From Mariniblastus sp. (GTDB taxonomy: Bacteria; Planctomycetota; Planctomycetia; Pirellulales; Pirellulaceae), in contig JAKVBF010000005.1 of NCBI GenBank assembly GCA_022447555.1, positions 53,528 to 117,527 of the forward strand: 64,000 nucleotides of DNA, read 5' to 3'. Below the pieces are notes generated by a model. That model worked only from the letters and a program-made list of their open reading frames with translations, searched no databases and had not been told where the DNA came from. The translations under genes were made by a program, and so were the position numbers. This document shows positions 1 to 9,249 of this stretch, piece after piece. Position 1 is the first letter of the stretch; every line of letters begins with the position of its first letter.

Positions 1-71
1 TTGACCTCAAAACGGGTGTTTTCTATCAGCCCGCGTTGATTAACTAAGAGGGCTACCCAAGGGTCCGGAAA

Positions 72-929
72 CTAGCGAGCGTCGACTAAACGAGACGGAT
101 GTGCGTAGATGTTAAACCGTGTCTGGCTGGCGAAACCAATGAGGGTTATTCCAAACTCGATGGCCAGTTCGACCGCCAAGCTCGACGGCGCACCCACGGA
201 AACCATGACGGGGAATTGAGCTGCTGCAGCCTTTTGCACCAATTCAAAACTGGTCCGTCCACTGACGACCAAAATTCGCTCGGTCAACGGGATGTTGCCT
301 TGCAGGAATTGATTTCCGATCAGTTTGTCTAGGGCATTGTGTCGCCCAACATCCTCACGTTGGATTAATAGCTTGCCTGTCCGGTCGAACAATCCGGCCG
401 CATGAATACCCCCGGTATGTTGAAAGATAGACTGAGCCATTTTTAGGCGTTCGGGAAGTCGGTAAATTGTGTCGTACTCAATCTTGAGTGATGAGTGAAC
501 GGGTGCTATGCCATTGCACCGGATCGCTTCCAGCGAGCCTTTGCCACAAATTCCACAACTGGACGTCGTATAGAAGTGCCGCTGGAGGTTTTGCATTTTC
601 ACCTCAACCGTTTCCTGGAGTTCAACCCGAACGATGTTGGGAGACGTGCGACCTTCGGCAATTTCACCACAGAACTCAAATCCCACGATTTGTTCCGGCG
701 ACTGGAGGATCCCCTCGGTGACGAGGAATCCAGCGGCCAGTTCAAAGTCGTGATCCGGAGTTCTCATGGTGATGGACAGACTACGCCCCGTTCGATGGTG
801 GGCGGGCCCAAACACAATTCGTACTTCCATCGGCTCCTCAACGGCCAATTGGTCATTTCTTTCCTCGCGTTCGGCCGGTGTGACGTGAACGATCCGAAAT
901 TGTTTTTCAGATTGGTCAGATTGACTCAT
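72..929 (-). CDS. fdhD: FdhD, formate dehydrogenase accessory sulfurtransferase
   Basis: The 286-residue product matches FdhD, which carries sulfur from a cysteine desulfurase to the molybdenum cofactor of formate dehydrogenases in the cytoplasm. The CGICG loop holds the two sulfur-carrying cysteines at about C125 and C128, and the family motif REDVGRHNALDKL lies in the C-terminal half. Length is close to the usual 270-290 residues. I chose the ATG at 929 because its reading starts with a plausible hydrophilic N-terminus. It also overlaps the stop of the upstream membrane gene as ATGA (926-929), which suggests translational coupling. No formate dehydrogenase gene is in the window. The molybdopterin gene moaC lies about 16 kb away. 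Confidence 0.95.
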   Translation of the reverse strand: MSQSDQSEKQFRIVHVTPAEREERNDQLAVEEPMEVRIVFGPAHHRTGRSLSITMRTPDHDFELAAGFLVTEGILQSPEQIVGFEFCGEIAEGRTSPNIVRVELQETVEVKMQNLQRHFYTTSSCGICGKGSLEAIRCNGIAPVHSSLKIEYDTIYRLPERLKMAQSIFQHTGGIHAAGLFDRTGKLLIQREDVGRHNALDKLIGNQFLQGNIPLTERILVVSGRTSFELVQKAAAAQFPVMVSVGAPSSLAVELAIEFGITLIGFASQTRFNIYAHPSRLVDAR

Positions 930-3094
930 TTCTGTCCCACGGGCGAGGTTGATTGCGTTGGCATCTTGGAATCGACATCGCCACTTTTGGTTTGGTTGGG
1001 CTCTAGTTCGGCGATCCAGTCCGAGCCACCATTCCAAATGACGAGAGGGGCAAGGCTTGCAAAATCGTCGGTCCAAATGATCTTGGGCAAGTCTTCTGGC
1101 CACGCTGATTGGACTGATTTGAGAATGGGAGAGCGACTGAGTTCCTCGTTTCTAGTCAGTAAGACCCATCGTGTCTCTGTTTGAATCACCGGGTTGGCAT
1201 GGTCGATCAACGTCGCAGTCGCACCAAGGTTTTGAGCTAAAGATTGAACCACCGGTCGAAGGTCGACAAATTTGTTTGTGATGTGCAGTACCAGAATGCC
1301 GTTTGGGTTGAGGTGCTCCCAGTACAACTCCAAACACTCGGTGGTCAGTAAATGGACCGGTATGGAATCGCTTGAGAAGGCGTCGATGAAAAGGATATCG
1401 AAGTTACGAGGGCCGTTGGTGATGAGTTCCTTTTCCAGTTCGATACGGCCATCACCAGTGACCACTTCAATGTCGTTTTCTTTGATAAATGTGAAGTAAT
1501 CGTTGGCAACTTCCGTCACGAGTGGGTTCAGTTCGTAAAAACAAAACCGATCGTTTGCTCGCCCCCATGCCGACAGGGAGCCGGTTCCTAGGCCGAGAAC
1601 GCCAACGTTCATCGGGCGCTCTGTGAGGCCGTGTGATTTCTGCCACTCCCGAAATGCTTGGAACGCTAAGGATGCTCCACTACCGTTGACGTAGTAAAGA
1701 TTGGGTGTGAATTCGAAAGATTCATTGAGTGATTGGCCTCCGTGTACCGTCTGTCCATTAATCAGAACGCGGAAAGTGGGTTTGTCTTGAACTGAGACGA
1801 TGCCGTAATCATTTCGCTGGTGAAAAATTAGATTGGGTTGGAAGCTGCGATCAAGTTGATAGATCAGGGAGCAGATCACAAGCGATAAAACAATCATGCT
1901 GGCGACCGCGCCGAACCAGAATGAGGTCGGCAATCCATTCGATTTTTTTCGTTGCTCAAGGTAGATGATGATCATGGGTATCACGATCGCTAAAATCACG
2001 CCTGCGTGGAACTCGTAATAACCATTAAATAATCGTGGCGCGATAAACGCGACGAAGATTCCGCCCACGGCACCTCCGGCCGCAATGCAAAGGTAGAACA
2101 GTGTCAGATACAACGTGGGTGGTTTGAGTCGCTGAAGCTCCCCGTGGCAAACCAAGGATCCCAGAAAACAGACCGCGGACATCCCGCATACTTGGACCAT
2201 CAGAGAGGCCTTGGTGCCAAGGTGGACCAGCAAGATTGCAAATGCGATGCAGATTAGGAGGAGGCTGATGCTCGGATTGCGATGGTACCATTGAGGGCGG
2301 TCAAAGCAGATAATGAGAGTGATGAGATAGAGCGCGAGCGGAAGAATCCAGAGGAACGGATAGGATGCTACTTCCAAACACATCAGGTTGGTCGTGGCCA
2401 GCAGCACGATGGAGGCTGTTGCGCTAAGCAACAGCCATGCTGAAATGGTTGTGCCGCCTATCCGTTTGTATTCCTGCCCTGGTGATTCACTTTCCCGAGA
2501 CGTTTGCCATTCTTCGAAGTGGATGGTTTGCCAGCCACTCCAGGCCGAGAGGCAGGCAAAAACAAGGAAACCGATTGACCAACTCGTTTGCTGTACAGAC
2601 AGACCGAAAAATCGTTCCACGATGAAAGGGTAAGTCAATAGAGCGAGCATGGATCCAACGTTGGAAAGCGCGTACAGTCGGTAGGTCTGGCGATTTGGAT
2701 GCGTGGTGCTATGCCAGGCCTGAACCAATGGTCCGGTTGTGGATAATGCTAGGAATGGCAAGCCGATCGTCAGGGTCAAGACTTGAATAATTGACCATGC
2801 CAAATTATCAGAGCCATTGATCGGCTGATCAGGAATCGCCTGGATTCTCAGTGTAATGGCAGCTGTACAAAGTAGGGTCAGATGAATGATCCATGTGGTT
2901 TTTGGGGAAAAGATTCGTCTGACGATATGGGCGTAGATATAACCAAACAACAAAACGGTTTGGAAGTACATCATGCAGGTCGTCCAGACCGCCGAGGTAC
3001 CACCGAAGCGAGGTAGGATGATACGAGCAACAATCGGCTGCACTTGGAATAGCAGGAAAGCGCTCAGGAAAATTGTGAGTGCGTAGCGAACCAC
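926..3094 (-). CDS. Membrane protein with C-terminal spermidine-synthase-like domain
   Basis: The product has 722 residues. About the first 415 are a string of hydrophobic segments, giving a multi-pass inner-membrane protein. The C-terminal third is a soluble Rossmann methyltransferase-like domain of the spermidine synthase family. The SAM-binding-type loop GVLGLGTGSLSAWG is near residue 498, and FDILFIDAFSSDSIPVHLL near 568 is the acidic active-site region. This two-part architecture is common in bacteria, and its substrate is generally unknown. I would not call it a true polyamine biosynthetic enzyme. The start is GTG at 3094. The stop overlaps the fdhD start by four bases, so the two genes are probably one transcript, although no functional link is obvious. 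Confidence 0.85.
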   Translation of the reverse strand: MVRYALTIFLSAFLLFQVQPIVARIILPRFGGTSAVWTTCMMYFQTVLLFGYIYAHIVRRIFSPKTTWIIHLTLLCTAAITLRIQAIPDQPINGSDNLAWSIIQVLTLTIGLPFLALSTTGPLVQAWHSTTHPNRQTYRLYALSNVGSMLALLTYPFIVERFFGLSVQQTSWSIGFLVFACLSAWSGWQTIHFEEWQTSRESESPGQEYKRIGGTTISAWLLLSATASIVLLATTNLMCLEVASYPFLWILPLALYLITLIICFDRPQWYHRNPSISLLLICIAFAILLVHLGTKASLMVQVCGMSAVCFLGSLVCHGELQRLKPPTLYLTLFYLCIAAGGAVGGIFVAFIAPRLFNGYYEFHAGVILAIVIPMIIIYLEQRKKSNGLPTSFWFGAVASMIVLSLVICSLIYQLDRSFQPNLIFHQRNDYGIVSVQDKPTFRVLINGQTVHGGQSLNESFEFTPNLYYVNGSGASLAFQAFREWQKSHGLTERPMNVGVLGLGTGSLSAWGRANDRFCFYELNPLVTEVANDYFTFIKENDIEVVTGDGRIELEKELITNGPRNFDILFIDAFSSDSIPVHLLTTECLELYWEHLNPNGILVLHITNKFVDLRPVVQSLAQNLGATATLIDHANPVIQTETRWVLLTRNEELSRSPILKSVQSAWPEDLPKIIWTDDFASLAPLVIWNGGSDWIAELEPNQTKSGDVDSKMPTQSTSPVGQK

Positions 3095-3270
3095 GATTCT
3101 TTGGGGGTTAGGGTGGCACGAGTCGGAAGGTCTTATTCTAAAATAGAGACATCGAAGTTGTTAGGTCGGTTCGGTAGGTTTCTCCCGTTACCGACTGTCT
3201 TGAGAGGTTCCTATCCATTCTGCCCAGTGGATCTCTGCGGCTGTGCTGGAAGAATGATTATCTAGAAAGT

Positions 3271-5013
3271 ATGATCGTTTTTATGACAAATCAGAAAATC
3301 GCCCAAATGCTTGAATTACTGGCCGACTTGATGGAGTTTCAAGGAGCCAACGCTTTTCGCCTAAGAGCCTACCGCAACGGAGCCCGGGTGATTCGTGATA
3401 TGCCGGATTCGGTAGCAAAGCTGTTGGAAAACGGAGAAGATCTGGTTCAATTTGACGGAATCGGTAAGGGAGTGGCAGGGAAATGCAAAGAATTAGTTGA
3501 AACGGGAGGATTGGAACAACTCGACGCGATGTTGGAAGAGGTCCCTCGCACCGTTTTGGATTTGTTGAACGTGCCCAAGTTAGGACCTAAAAAAGCGGCC
3601 GCCGTTTTCAATCAGCTCGGCATTGTTAATCTGGAACAGTTGGAAGCGGCTTGCATGGAAGGGCAGCTTCGGCAATTAGCTGGTTTTGGCGAGAAAACGG
3701 AAAAGGCGATTCTCGAAGGGATCGCGATAGCGGTTGCGGCCAATCAACGAATTCTTTGGTCCAAAGCCGACCAGATTGTCACTGAGCTGCGAAAATATAT
3801 GTTGGCGGAGCCGGCGGTCAATCGACTGGAATTTGCGGGCAGTTATCGACGCGGTAAAGAGACCGTTGGCGATTTGGATTTGTTGGTGGACTCTGATGAT
3901 CCTTCAGCGGTGATGAATCATTTTGCCCAATTCGAGTCGATTCAAAGCACCATCATGCGAGGTGAAACGAAAATGTCGGTTCGTTTGGAAAAAGAGTTTC
4001 AAGTCGATCTTCGAGTCGTCCCCGAGGCGTCTTTTGGGGCTGCACTCCAGTACTTTACGGGGTCCAAAGACCATAATGTATTGGTCCGCGGACGCGCCAG
4101 ACAAGCCGGTTTAAAAATCAACGAATGGGGCGTCTATCGAATGGAAGGTGACCAGGAAGAGTGGATTGCCGGTCGCTCCGAGCAGGAGGTTTACGAGACG
4201 CTCGACTTGCCCGTGTTTCCAGCCGAAATTCGGGAGTCTCGACGAGAGCTGGAGTGGGCTGAGTCAAATCCGCCGCCCACGCTGATCGAATTAGAAGATA
4301 TTCTTGGTGATCTTCACATGCACACGACAGCGACTGATGGTCGCGCCACAATTGAAGAAATGGCGGACGCCGCGAAGGCTAGGGGTTTGCACTATATAGC
4401 CATAACTGATCACTCACAGCGGGTAACCATGGCCAATGGTCTGGATGCAGAAAGGCTGTTGGCCCAATGGAGGACAATCGACCAACTCAATCGTGAACGC
4501 GAGGATGATTTCATTATCTTAAAAGGGATTGAGTGTGATATCCTCGAAGCGGGTGGGATGGACCTGCCCGATGAAGTCCTTTCCAAGGCGGATTGGGTGA
4601 TTGCTAGTGTGCATTATGGGCAGCGTCAACCGCGTCAACAGATCACCGATCGGATTGTTGGCGCTTTGCGGAACCCCTATGTCAGCATGGTCGCTCACCC
4701 GACGGGTCGGTTGATCAATAAGCGAGAACCTTACGACGTCGATTTAGTCGCAGTCTTTCAGGCGGCTGCGGAATGTAAGAAATTACTTGAACTGAATGCC
4801 AATCCAAAACGCCTCGATTTAAACGATGTGCATCTGCTGGCAGCCCAGTCTCATGGTGTCCCAATCGTTATCAATACCGATGCCCATCGAATAGAAGGGT
4901 TAGCGGATATGAAATATGGAATCAAGCAGGCTCGGCGTGGGTGTTTGACTGCGGGAGATGTTGCCAATACCCTGTCTTGGGAAGCGATGAAAAAACTGAT
5001 GCGGCGAAGCTGA
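3271..5013 (+). CDS. polX: PolX, DNA polymerase/3'-5' exonuclease of family X
   Basis: The 580-residue product has the bacterial PolX layout. N-terminal helix-hairpin-helix and 8-kDa-like regions (residues 1-150) are followed by the nucleotidyltransferase core with GSYRRGKETVGDLDLL near residue 190, which carries the metal-binding aspartates. A C-terminal PHP domain starts at GDLHMHTTATDG near 346 and continues through ITDHS and the final NTDAH. The polymerase fills short gaps in base-excision repair, and the PHP domain supplies metal-dependent 3'-5' exonuclease activity. Length equals that of characterised PolX proteins (about 570-580). An in-frame ATG at 3283 (MTNQKIAQ) is an equally good start. 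The gene converges on yraN with only nine bases between the stops. Confidence 0.95.
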   Translation: MIVFMTNQKIAQMLELLADLMEFQGANAFRLRAYRNGARVIRDMPDSVAKLLENGEDLVQFDGIGKGVAGKCKELVETGGLEQLDAMLEEVPRTVLDLLNVPKLGPKKAAAVFNQLGIVNLEQLEAACMEGQLRQLAGFGEKTEKAILEGIAIAVAANQRILWSKADQIVTELRKYMLAEPAVNRLEFAGSYRRGKETVGDLDLLVDSDDPSAVMNHFAQFESIQSTIMRGETKMSVRLEKEFQVDLRVVPEASFGAALQYFTGSKDHNVLVRGRARQAGLKINEWGVYRMEGDQEEWIAGRSEQEVYETLDLPVFPAEIRESRRELEWAESNPPPTLIELEDILGDLHMHTTATDGRATIEEMADAAKARGLHYIAITDHSQRVTMANGLDAERLLAQWRTIDQLNREREDDFIILKGIECDILEAGGMDLPDEVLSKADWVIASVHYGQRQPRQQITDRIVGALRNPYVSMVAHPTGRLINKREPYDVDLVAVFQAAAECKKLLELNANPKRLDLNDVHLLAAQSHGVPIVINTDAHRIEGLADMKYGIKQARRGCLTAGDVANTLSWEAMKKLMRRS

Positions 5014-5022
5014 TTTGTTTTT

Positions 5023-5490
5023 TTAAACGTGCATCTGAAATCGCCCGACCGGCTCGAAAGCATTCATGTAGTGGGTCACCGTGGGCTGCCTCTGATTTAA
5101 TGGCCAAAGGATCGCGATCACATCAAATCGAGCGGGTTGCTCCAGTAGGTCGTGGCGACGGAGGTACGCGAGTGCCGTTTGAGTGATACGGGCTTGTTTA
5201 TTGGCATCCACGGCCTCAGCTGGCAGCCCAGCAATATCAGTTCGACGCGTTTTTACTTCGACAATGATGATGGATCGGTCTCGGGTAGCAATCAAATCCA
5301 GCTCACCCCATTTATTCTCATATTGTCGGGCGAGGATGATGTAACCCCGTTTCCTCAGGTATCGGTCCGCCATGCGTTCACCCAACATTCCAAAACTTGA
5401 TGCGGGCTGCAGCCAATCATAAAACGCGGTGCTCAGCGGGTTGAGGTAGAGTCGGTTTACCATCGCTCGCCAACTAATTTTCCATCCCAT
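5023..5490 (-). CDS. yraN: YraN/UPF0102 family endonuclease-fold protein
   Basis: This is a small cytoplasmic protein of about 155 residues. The family signature is clear: GERMADRYLRKRGY, then NKWGELDLIATRDRSIIIVEVKTR. The E, D and E-x-K residues form a Holliday-junction-resolvase-like PD-(D/E)XK core. The family function is not settled; a nuclease or DNA-processing role is inferred from the fold. Starts are possible at GTG 5496, ATG 5490 and ATG 5463. I favour 5490 because AGGTG stands seven bases upstream on the coding strand. About 35 extra residues precede the conserved core compared with short family members. The gene is convergent with polX. Confidence 0.85.
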   Translation of the reverse strand: MGWKISWRAMVNRLYLNPLSTAFYDWLQPASSFGMLGERMADRYLRKRGYIILARQYENKWGELDLIATRDRSIIIVEVKTRRTDIAGLPAEAVDANKQARITQTALAYLRRHDLLEQPARFDVIAILWPLNQRQPTVTHYMNAFEPVGRFQMHV

Positions 5491-5768
5491 GCTCACACCT
5501 ACTCATGCCGTGCCGAACTCAGACCTGCGGAGCCAGTATTATGAACTGCTTCGAACTGGTTAAGCAACTTTTTTTATGTAGTGCGAGATGGCGAACATTG
5601 GCCGGGCCCCTGATGTGGACACCGACAGAGCACAATACATTTACGGCGGTGTGACATTTTGAGAGCAGAAAAAGGCTTAGACGAAACCGCTTACAGAGTT
5701 TGAGCGCTCACCAAAGTAGTATGATTGAGGATAAGGGTCGACGAGGTCGGCCGGACTTTAACGCCACC

Positions 5769-6719
5769 CTATCCATCCCCTTTTTTTTCCGTTTCTTTCG
5801 CGGACGAAGCCTCTGGATCAGATGCCGCTTTCTTCTTTTCGTTTTCGTTCGAAGGCTTTACGGGCGCTGCTTCAACACCCGACTCGACGGGTTTTGTCGT
5901 TTCAGGGGGCTTCTCATTTTCCCCTTCGGTGGTCGTCGGGGGCGTTGGAGTCGGCTCAAAGGATCCGCCGCCCACCTCGTTCGGGGGTGTGCTGTCGGTA
6001 GGGAATCCAATGTCTGGACGCGTAGGAAGAACCGGGCCTGGAGCGTCGCCAGGCGTTTCTTTCCAGTCGCGGAATTTGTCGTAGACGACTTTGTATTCTG
6101 GATTACTGGTTCGCTTTAAGCCGCGGCTGGCCGCGTCAAGAAAGGGTGATTTATTGCCTTGATCAACTAATGTCTGATAATTACTCTTTGCAGCCTCGAA
6201 GTCCCCTACTGTTTCGGCGGCATAGGCCAGTCCGAACAATGAGCGGCGTTGAAGCATGGTAGACTTATCGACGTTGGACTCGTTTACTTTTTTGTAAAGT
6301 TCTCGGGCTTTGCGAACTTTGTCTAGGCCCTCTTTTCGGGCAACCTCATCTTGTCCGAATTGCTGAATGCCGCTTCGCAGTTCGAAGTCAGCTGCCAATT
6401 GCATGGCCCACAGTCCGGCAACATTTTGTGGGTATTCGTCGGCTACCGAGGTTAACATTCGGGTATCACCCGTAAGCCGGGTTTGACTGACTGCCATGTT
6501 AAACGCGGACCAAGGCATTGCCTGATTCCTTTCGTTTAACTCCAAGTAGTACATGAATACGATGAAAATCACGACGATCAAACCTGTGCATATCCCAATC
6601 ATGGGGAGATGGGGTTTGAGATGGCCGAATTTCTTTTCGGTCCAAGTCAGGATTTCGTTTTCGAGAATCTCTTTTTCGTGTTGTTTTTTATTCATCGACG
6701 TAGGTGTTTTCAGTGCCAA
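5769..6719 (-). CDS. Membrane-anchored TPR-like protein (YfgM-like)
   Basis: The 316-residue product has a charged cytoplasmic N-terminus, one transmembrane helix at about residues 38-61 (PMIGICTGLIVVIFIVFMYY), and a helical repeat region that reads like tetratricopeptide repeats (residues 70-215). The last 85 residues are low-complexity Pro/Thr/Glu/Lys. The single helix followed by periplasmic TPR-like repeats resembles YfgM/TPR_21 ancillary proteins of the Sec translocon, but that is inference. MNKKQHEK at 6695 is an alternative start. An eight-T run sits close to the 3' end (around 5780), so a sequencing slip there would change the C-terminus. The gene is divergent from the helicase gene across a 210-bp region. 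Confidence 0.7.
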   Translation of the reverse strand: MALKTPTSMNKKQHEKEILENEILTWTEKKFGHLKPHLPMIGICTGLIVVIFIVFMYYLELNERNQAMPWSAFNMAVSQTRLTGDTRMLTSVADEYPQNVAGLWAMQLAADFELRSGIQQFGQDEVARKEGLDKVRKARELYKKVNESNVDKSTMLQRRSLFGLAYAAETVGDFEAAKSNYQTLVDQGNKSPFLDAASRGLKRTSNPEYKVVYDKFRDWKETPGDAPGPVLPTRPDIGFPTDSTPPNEVGGGSFEPTPTPPTTTEGENEKPPETTKPVESGVEAAPVKPSNENEKKKAASDPEASSAKETEKKGDG

Positions 6720-6930
6720 GTCAGTCGCAATGGAATTAATCCCGACAGTATATTAGGGCTGTCCGAAAATGGTCAATACCGACCCCTGATAACTGTCAGA
6801 ATCGTGGATTACGATAAAGTGGCTCTCAAAGTCTCGTCAGATACATGATTTTGCGGGCATCCGATGTTATCTGCCCAAAAATGGGGCCATTGGTTACCCA
6901 AGCTTCCCATCCGTCCATTTGTTGAATTCA

Positions 6931-8871
6931 ATGACTGTTCTCAATCCTGGACAATTCGATGCCGTCAACACGATGTCGGGCCCCTTACTGGTGTTGGCGG
7001 GAGCGGGTACCGGAAAAACAAGGGTCATTACCTTTCGTATTGCCAAGTTGATCAAATCGGGAGTCCCAGCTGAACGGATTCTTGGTGTGACCTTTACCAA
7101 TAAAGCGGCCACCGAGATGCAAGAGCGACTGGAAATGATGTTGGGCCGTGGAAATTCCACCAAACCCTTTATTTCCACGTTTCACTCTTTATGCGTGCGG
7201 ATTTTGCGACGTCATATCGAGGCTTTGGGCTATCCCGAACGGTTTAGCATCTACAACCGTGGTGATCAGGAGGCAGTGGCTCGGAGTGTGTTAAGGGAGA
7301 TCAATGTAGCCGATACGCTGCTGGCCCCTTCCCAATTACTGTACATCATTGGCGATTGGAAAAACCGTTCGCTGAGCCCCGAAAAGGCCGCGTTGGAGTG
7401 CGACACGGATCGGGATCACTTGGCCGCAATCGCCTATCGTAGGTATCAAAAAAATTTAAAAAACAGTGGCGCTGTCGATTTTGATGACTTGCTCTTGCTA
7501 ACGGAAAAACTTTTTAAAAAGGAGCCGCGTATCCGCCTTCAGGAGGCGGCAATGTTCGATCATTTATTGGTAGATGAGTACCAGGACACGAACTACAGCC
7601 AGTACCAGATTGTAGCTGCCCTAGCGGGAGGGCATCGGAATTTGTGTGTGGTGGGCGATGACGACCAATCCATTTATGGATGGCGAGGCGCGGAAGTCGA
7701 GCACATTTTACGATTTCATCATGATTGGCAGGATGCCAAGGTGGTTCGACTTGAAGAGAACTATCGTTGTACGGGCGCCATCTTGGGGTTGGCTAATTCG
7801 CTGATTTCGTTCAATCAAACGAGGCACGAAAAGGTGCTTCGGCCTGCTCGAGGGACCGGTGAACGACCGAAAATACAGCAGTACCCCAATGAAGAAAAAG
7901 AGGCGTCGGAAACCGTTTACTCCATTCGGCGTAGACTCGAGCAACCCGGCGCACAGCCGAAAGACTTTGCCATCCTTTTTCGCACGAACGAACAGCCTCG
8001 GCCGTTTGAGACGGAATTGAGAAAAGCCAAATTGCCTTATGTATTGGTGGGAGGCATGTCGTTTTTTGACCGTAAAGAAGTCAAGGACATATTAGCTTAT
8101 ATGAAAGTTGCGGAGGGTGCTGCGGATGAGGTATCTGTCCTGCGAATTCTGAATTCGCCGCCTCGCGGTATCGGGAAAAAAACGATTGAACAATTACTGG
8201 ACCACAGTATTAAAAACAAACTCGACCTTTGGTCGGTTGTACAGGGTCGATCCTCTCGACCCTCCTTTCCGGCCAATGCGATACGGGGGATGGAGCGGTT
8301 GACGCAAGTCATTGCCGAGACAAAAAAACGAACGGGATCTATGGTTGATCGAACACGGGCCTTAATCCAGGCGATCGACTACCGTGCGGAAGTCGATCGT
8401 TTGTATCCTGACAATAATGAGCGGGAGTCCCGATGGAATGTGGTTGAGCAAATCGTCAACGCCTTAGGTGAGTACGAGGCATCGGCTAGAAAGCCGACCT
8501 TTACGGAATTTCTGGATCGTATTTTATTAGGGGATCAGGATCCGCAGGAAGAAAAAGAGAAGCAGTTGACGAAGAATGCCATTATGTTGATGACCATGCA
8601 CAGCGCGAAAGGGCTAGAGTTTCCCGAGGTGTACATCGTTGGTTTGGAAGAAGGTATTTTGCCCCACCATCGAAGTCTAGAGGGCGATCAGAAGGGCGTC
8701 GAAGAAGAGCGGCGGTTGTGTTATGTTGGCATCACACGGGCCCAAGAAAAACTGACTCTTTCGATGTCGTTAACACGACGCAAATGGGGCAAGTCGCGTG
8801 ATACGATTCCCAGTCGATTTCTCTATGAACTGACCGGGCAGGCGGATCACCCCAATTACGCAAAGGGCTGA
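6931..8871 (+). CDS. UvrD/Rep-family superfamily 1 DNA helicase
   Basis: The 646-residue product is an ATP-dependent 3'-5' DNA helicase. All core motifs are visible: Walker A GAGTGKT near residue 24, VTFTNKAATEM (Ia), DEYQDTN near 214, VGDDDQSIYGWRGAE (III), ENYRC (IV), TMHSAKGLEFPEVYIVGLEEGILP (V) and YVGITRAQEKL (VI) near 592. Such helicases act in nucleotide-excision and mismatch repair or clear replication forks. The protein ends about 50 residues after motif VI, so it lacks the C-terminal tail with the Tudor-like RNA-polymerase-binding domain of PcrA/UvrD and is closer in length to Rep. I chose ATG 6931 over the in-frame TTG at 6919; neither has a clear Shine-Dalgarno. Confidence 0.93.
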   Translation: MTVLNPGQFDAVNTMSGPLLVLAGAGTGKTRVITFRIAKLIKSGVPAERILGVTFTNKAATEMQERLEMMLGRGNSTKPFISTFHSLCVRILRRHIEALGYPERFSIYNRGDQEAVARSVLREINVADTLLAPSQLLYIIGDWKNRSLSPEKAALECDTDRDHLAAIAYRRYQKNLKNSGAVDFDDLLLLTEKLFKKEPRIRLQEAAMFDHLLVDEYQDTNYSQYQIVAALAGGHRNLCVVGDDDQSIYGWRGAEVEHILRFHHDWQDAKVVRLEENYRCTGAILGLANSLISFNQTRHEKVLRPARGTGERPKIQQYPNEEKEASETVYSIRRRLEQPGAQPKDFAILFRTNEQPRPFETELRKAKLPYVLVGGMSFFDRKEVKDILAYMKVAEGAADEVSVLRILNSPPRGIGKKTIEQLLDHSIKNKLDLWSVVQGRSSRPSFPANAIRGMERLTQVIAETKKRTGSMVDRTRALIQAIDYRAEVDRLYPDNNERESRWNVVEQIVNALGEYEASARKPTFTEFLDRILLGDQDPQEEKEKQLTKNAIMLMTMHSAKGLEFPEVYIVGLEEGILPHHRSLEGDQKGVEEERRLCYVGITRAQEKLTLSMSLTRRKWGKSRDTIPSRFLYELTGQADHPNYAKG

Positions 8872-9249
8872 GGAGGCATTCGCTGGCCAGGGAGGCCTTG
8901 CCAGTCGACGGGGGGGAGTCAGAGTTGAGGCGCTCGGTCGCGCGGACATCGTGATCGAAGCAAAAAAACCAGACTGCCAGCAGTTGCGCGATAGCTTGCT
9001 TAGGCCAGCTTCGGGGGGCCATTTCGTGAATCCCTTAAAAGAGGCAAGCTAGCATTCGTCGCTCACCTTTTGAGTCGAAAGCAGGTGGTACCTCGGGGGC
9101 AGTTCGCGAGACGGGGATTGGGTGAGCTTGTAACTGGTTTGTTTAGTTCGCCATTGACTTCGTGGCGTAATCCTTTTAACGTCCCGCCTTATTTCGATTG
9201 AATCCCAATCGACAAGAGTTTTGCGTAACCGCCAATACAAGGCTTCGGC
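8872..9249. other. Intergenic gap after the helicase gene
   Basis: I see no supported gene in these 378 bases. Small open frames on the minus strand overlap the helicase end and have no recognisable protein features. No hairpin with a T-tract follows the helicase stop, and I could not pick out a convincing promoter for the FlgI/HEAT gene that starts at 9250. Confidence 0.5.

Noticed and set aside
495-1184. 229-codon open frame on the plus strand
   Set aside because: It lies antisense to fdhD and the spermidine-synthase-like gene, which have clear family motifs. Its product shows no recognisable feature.
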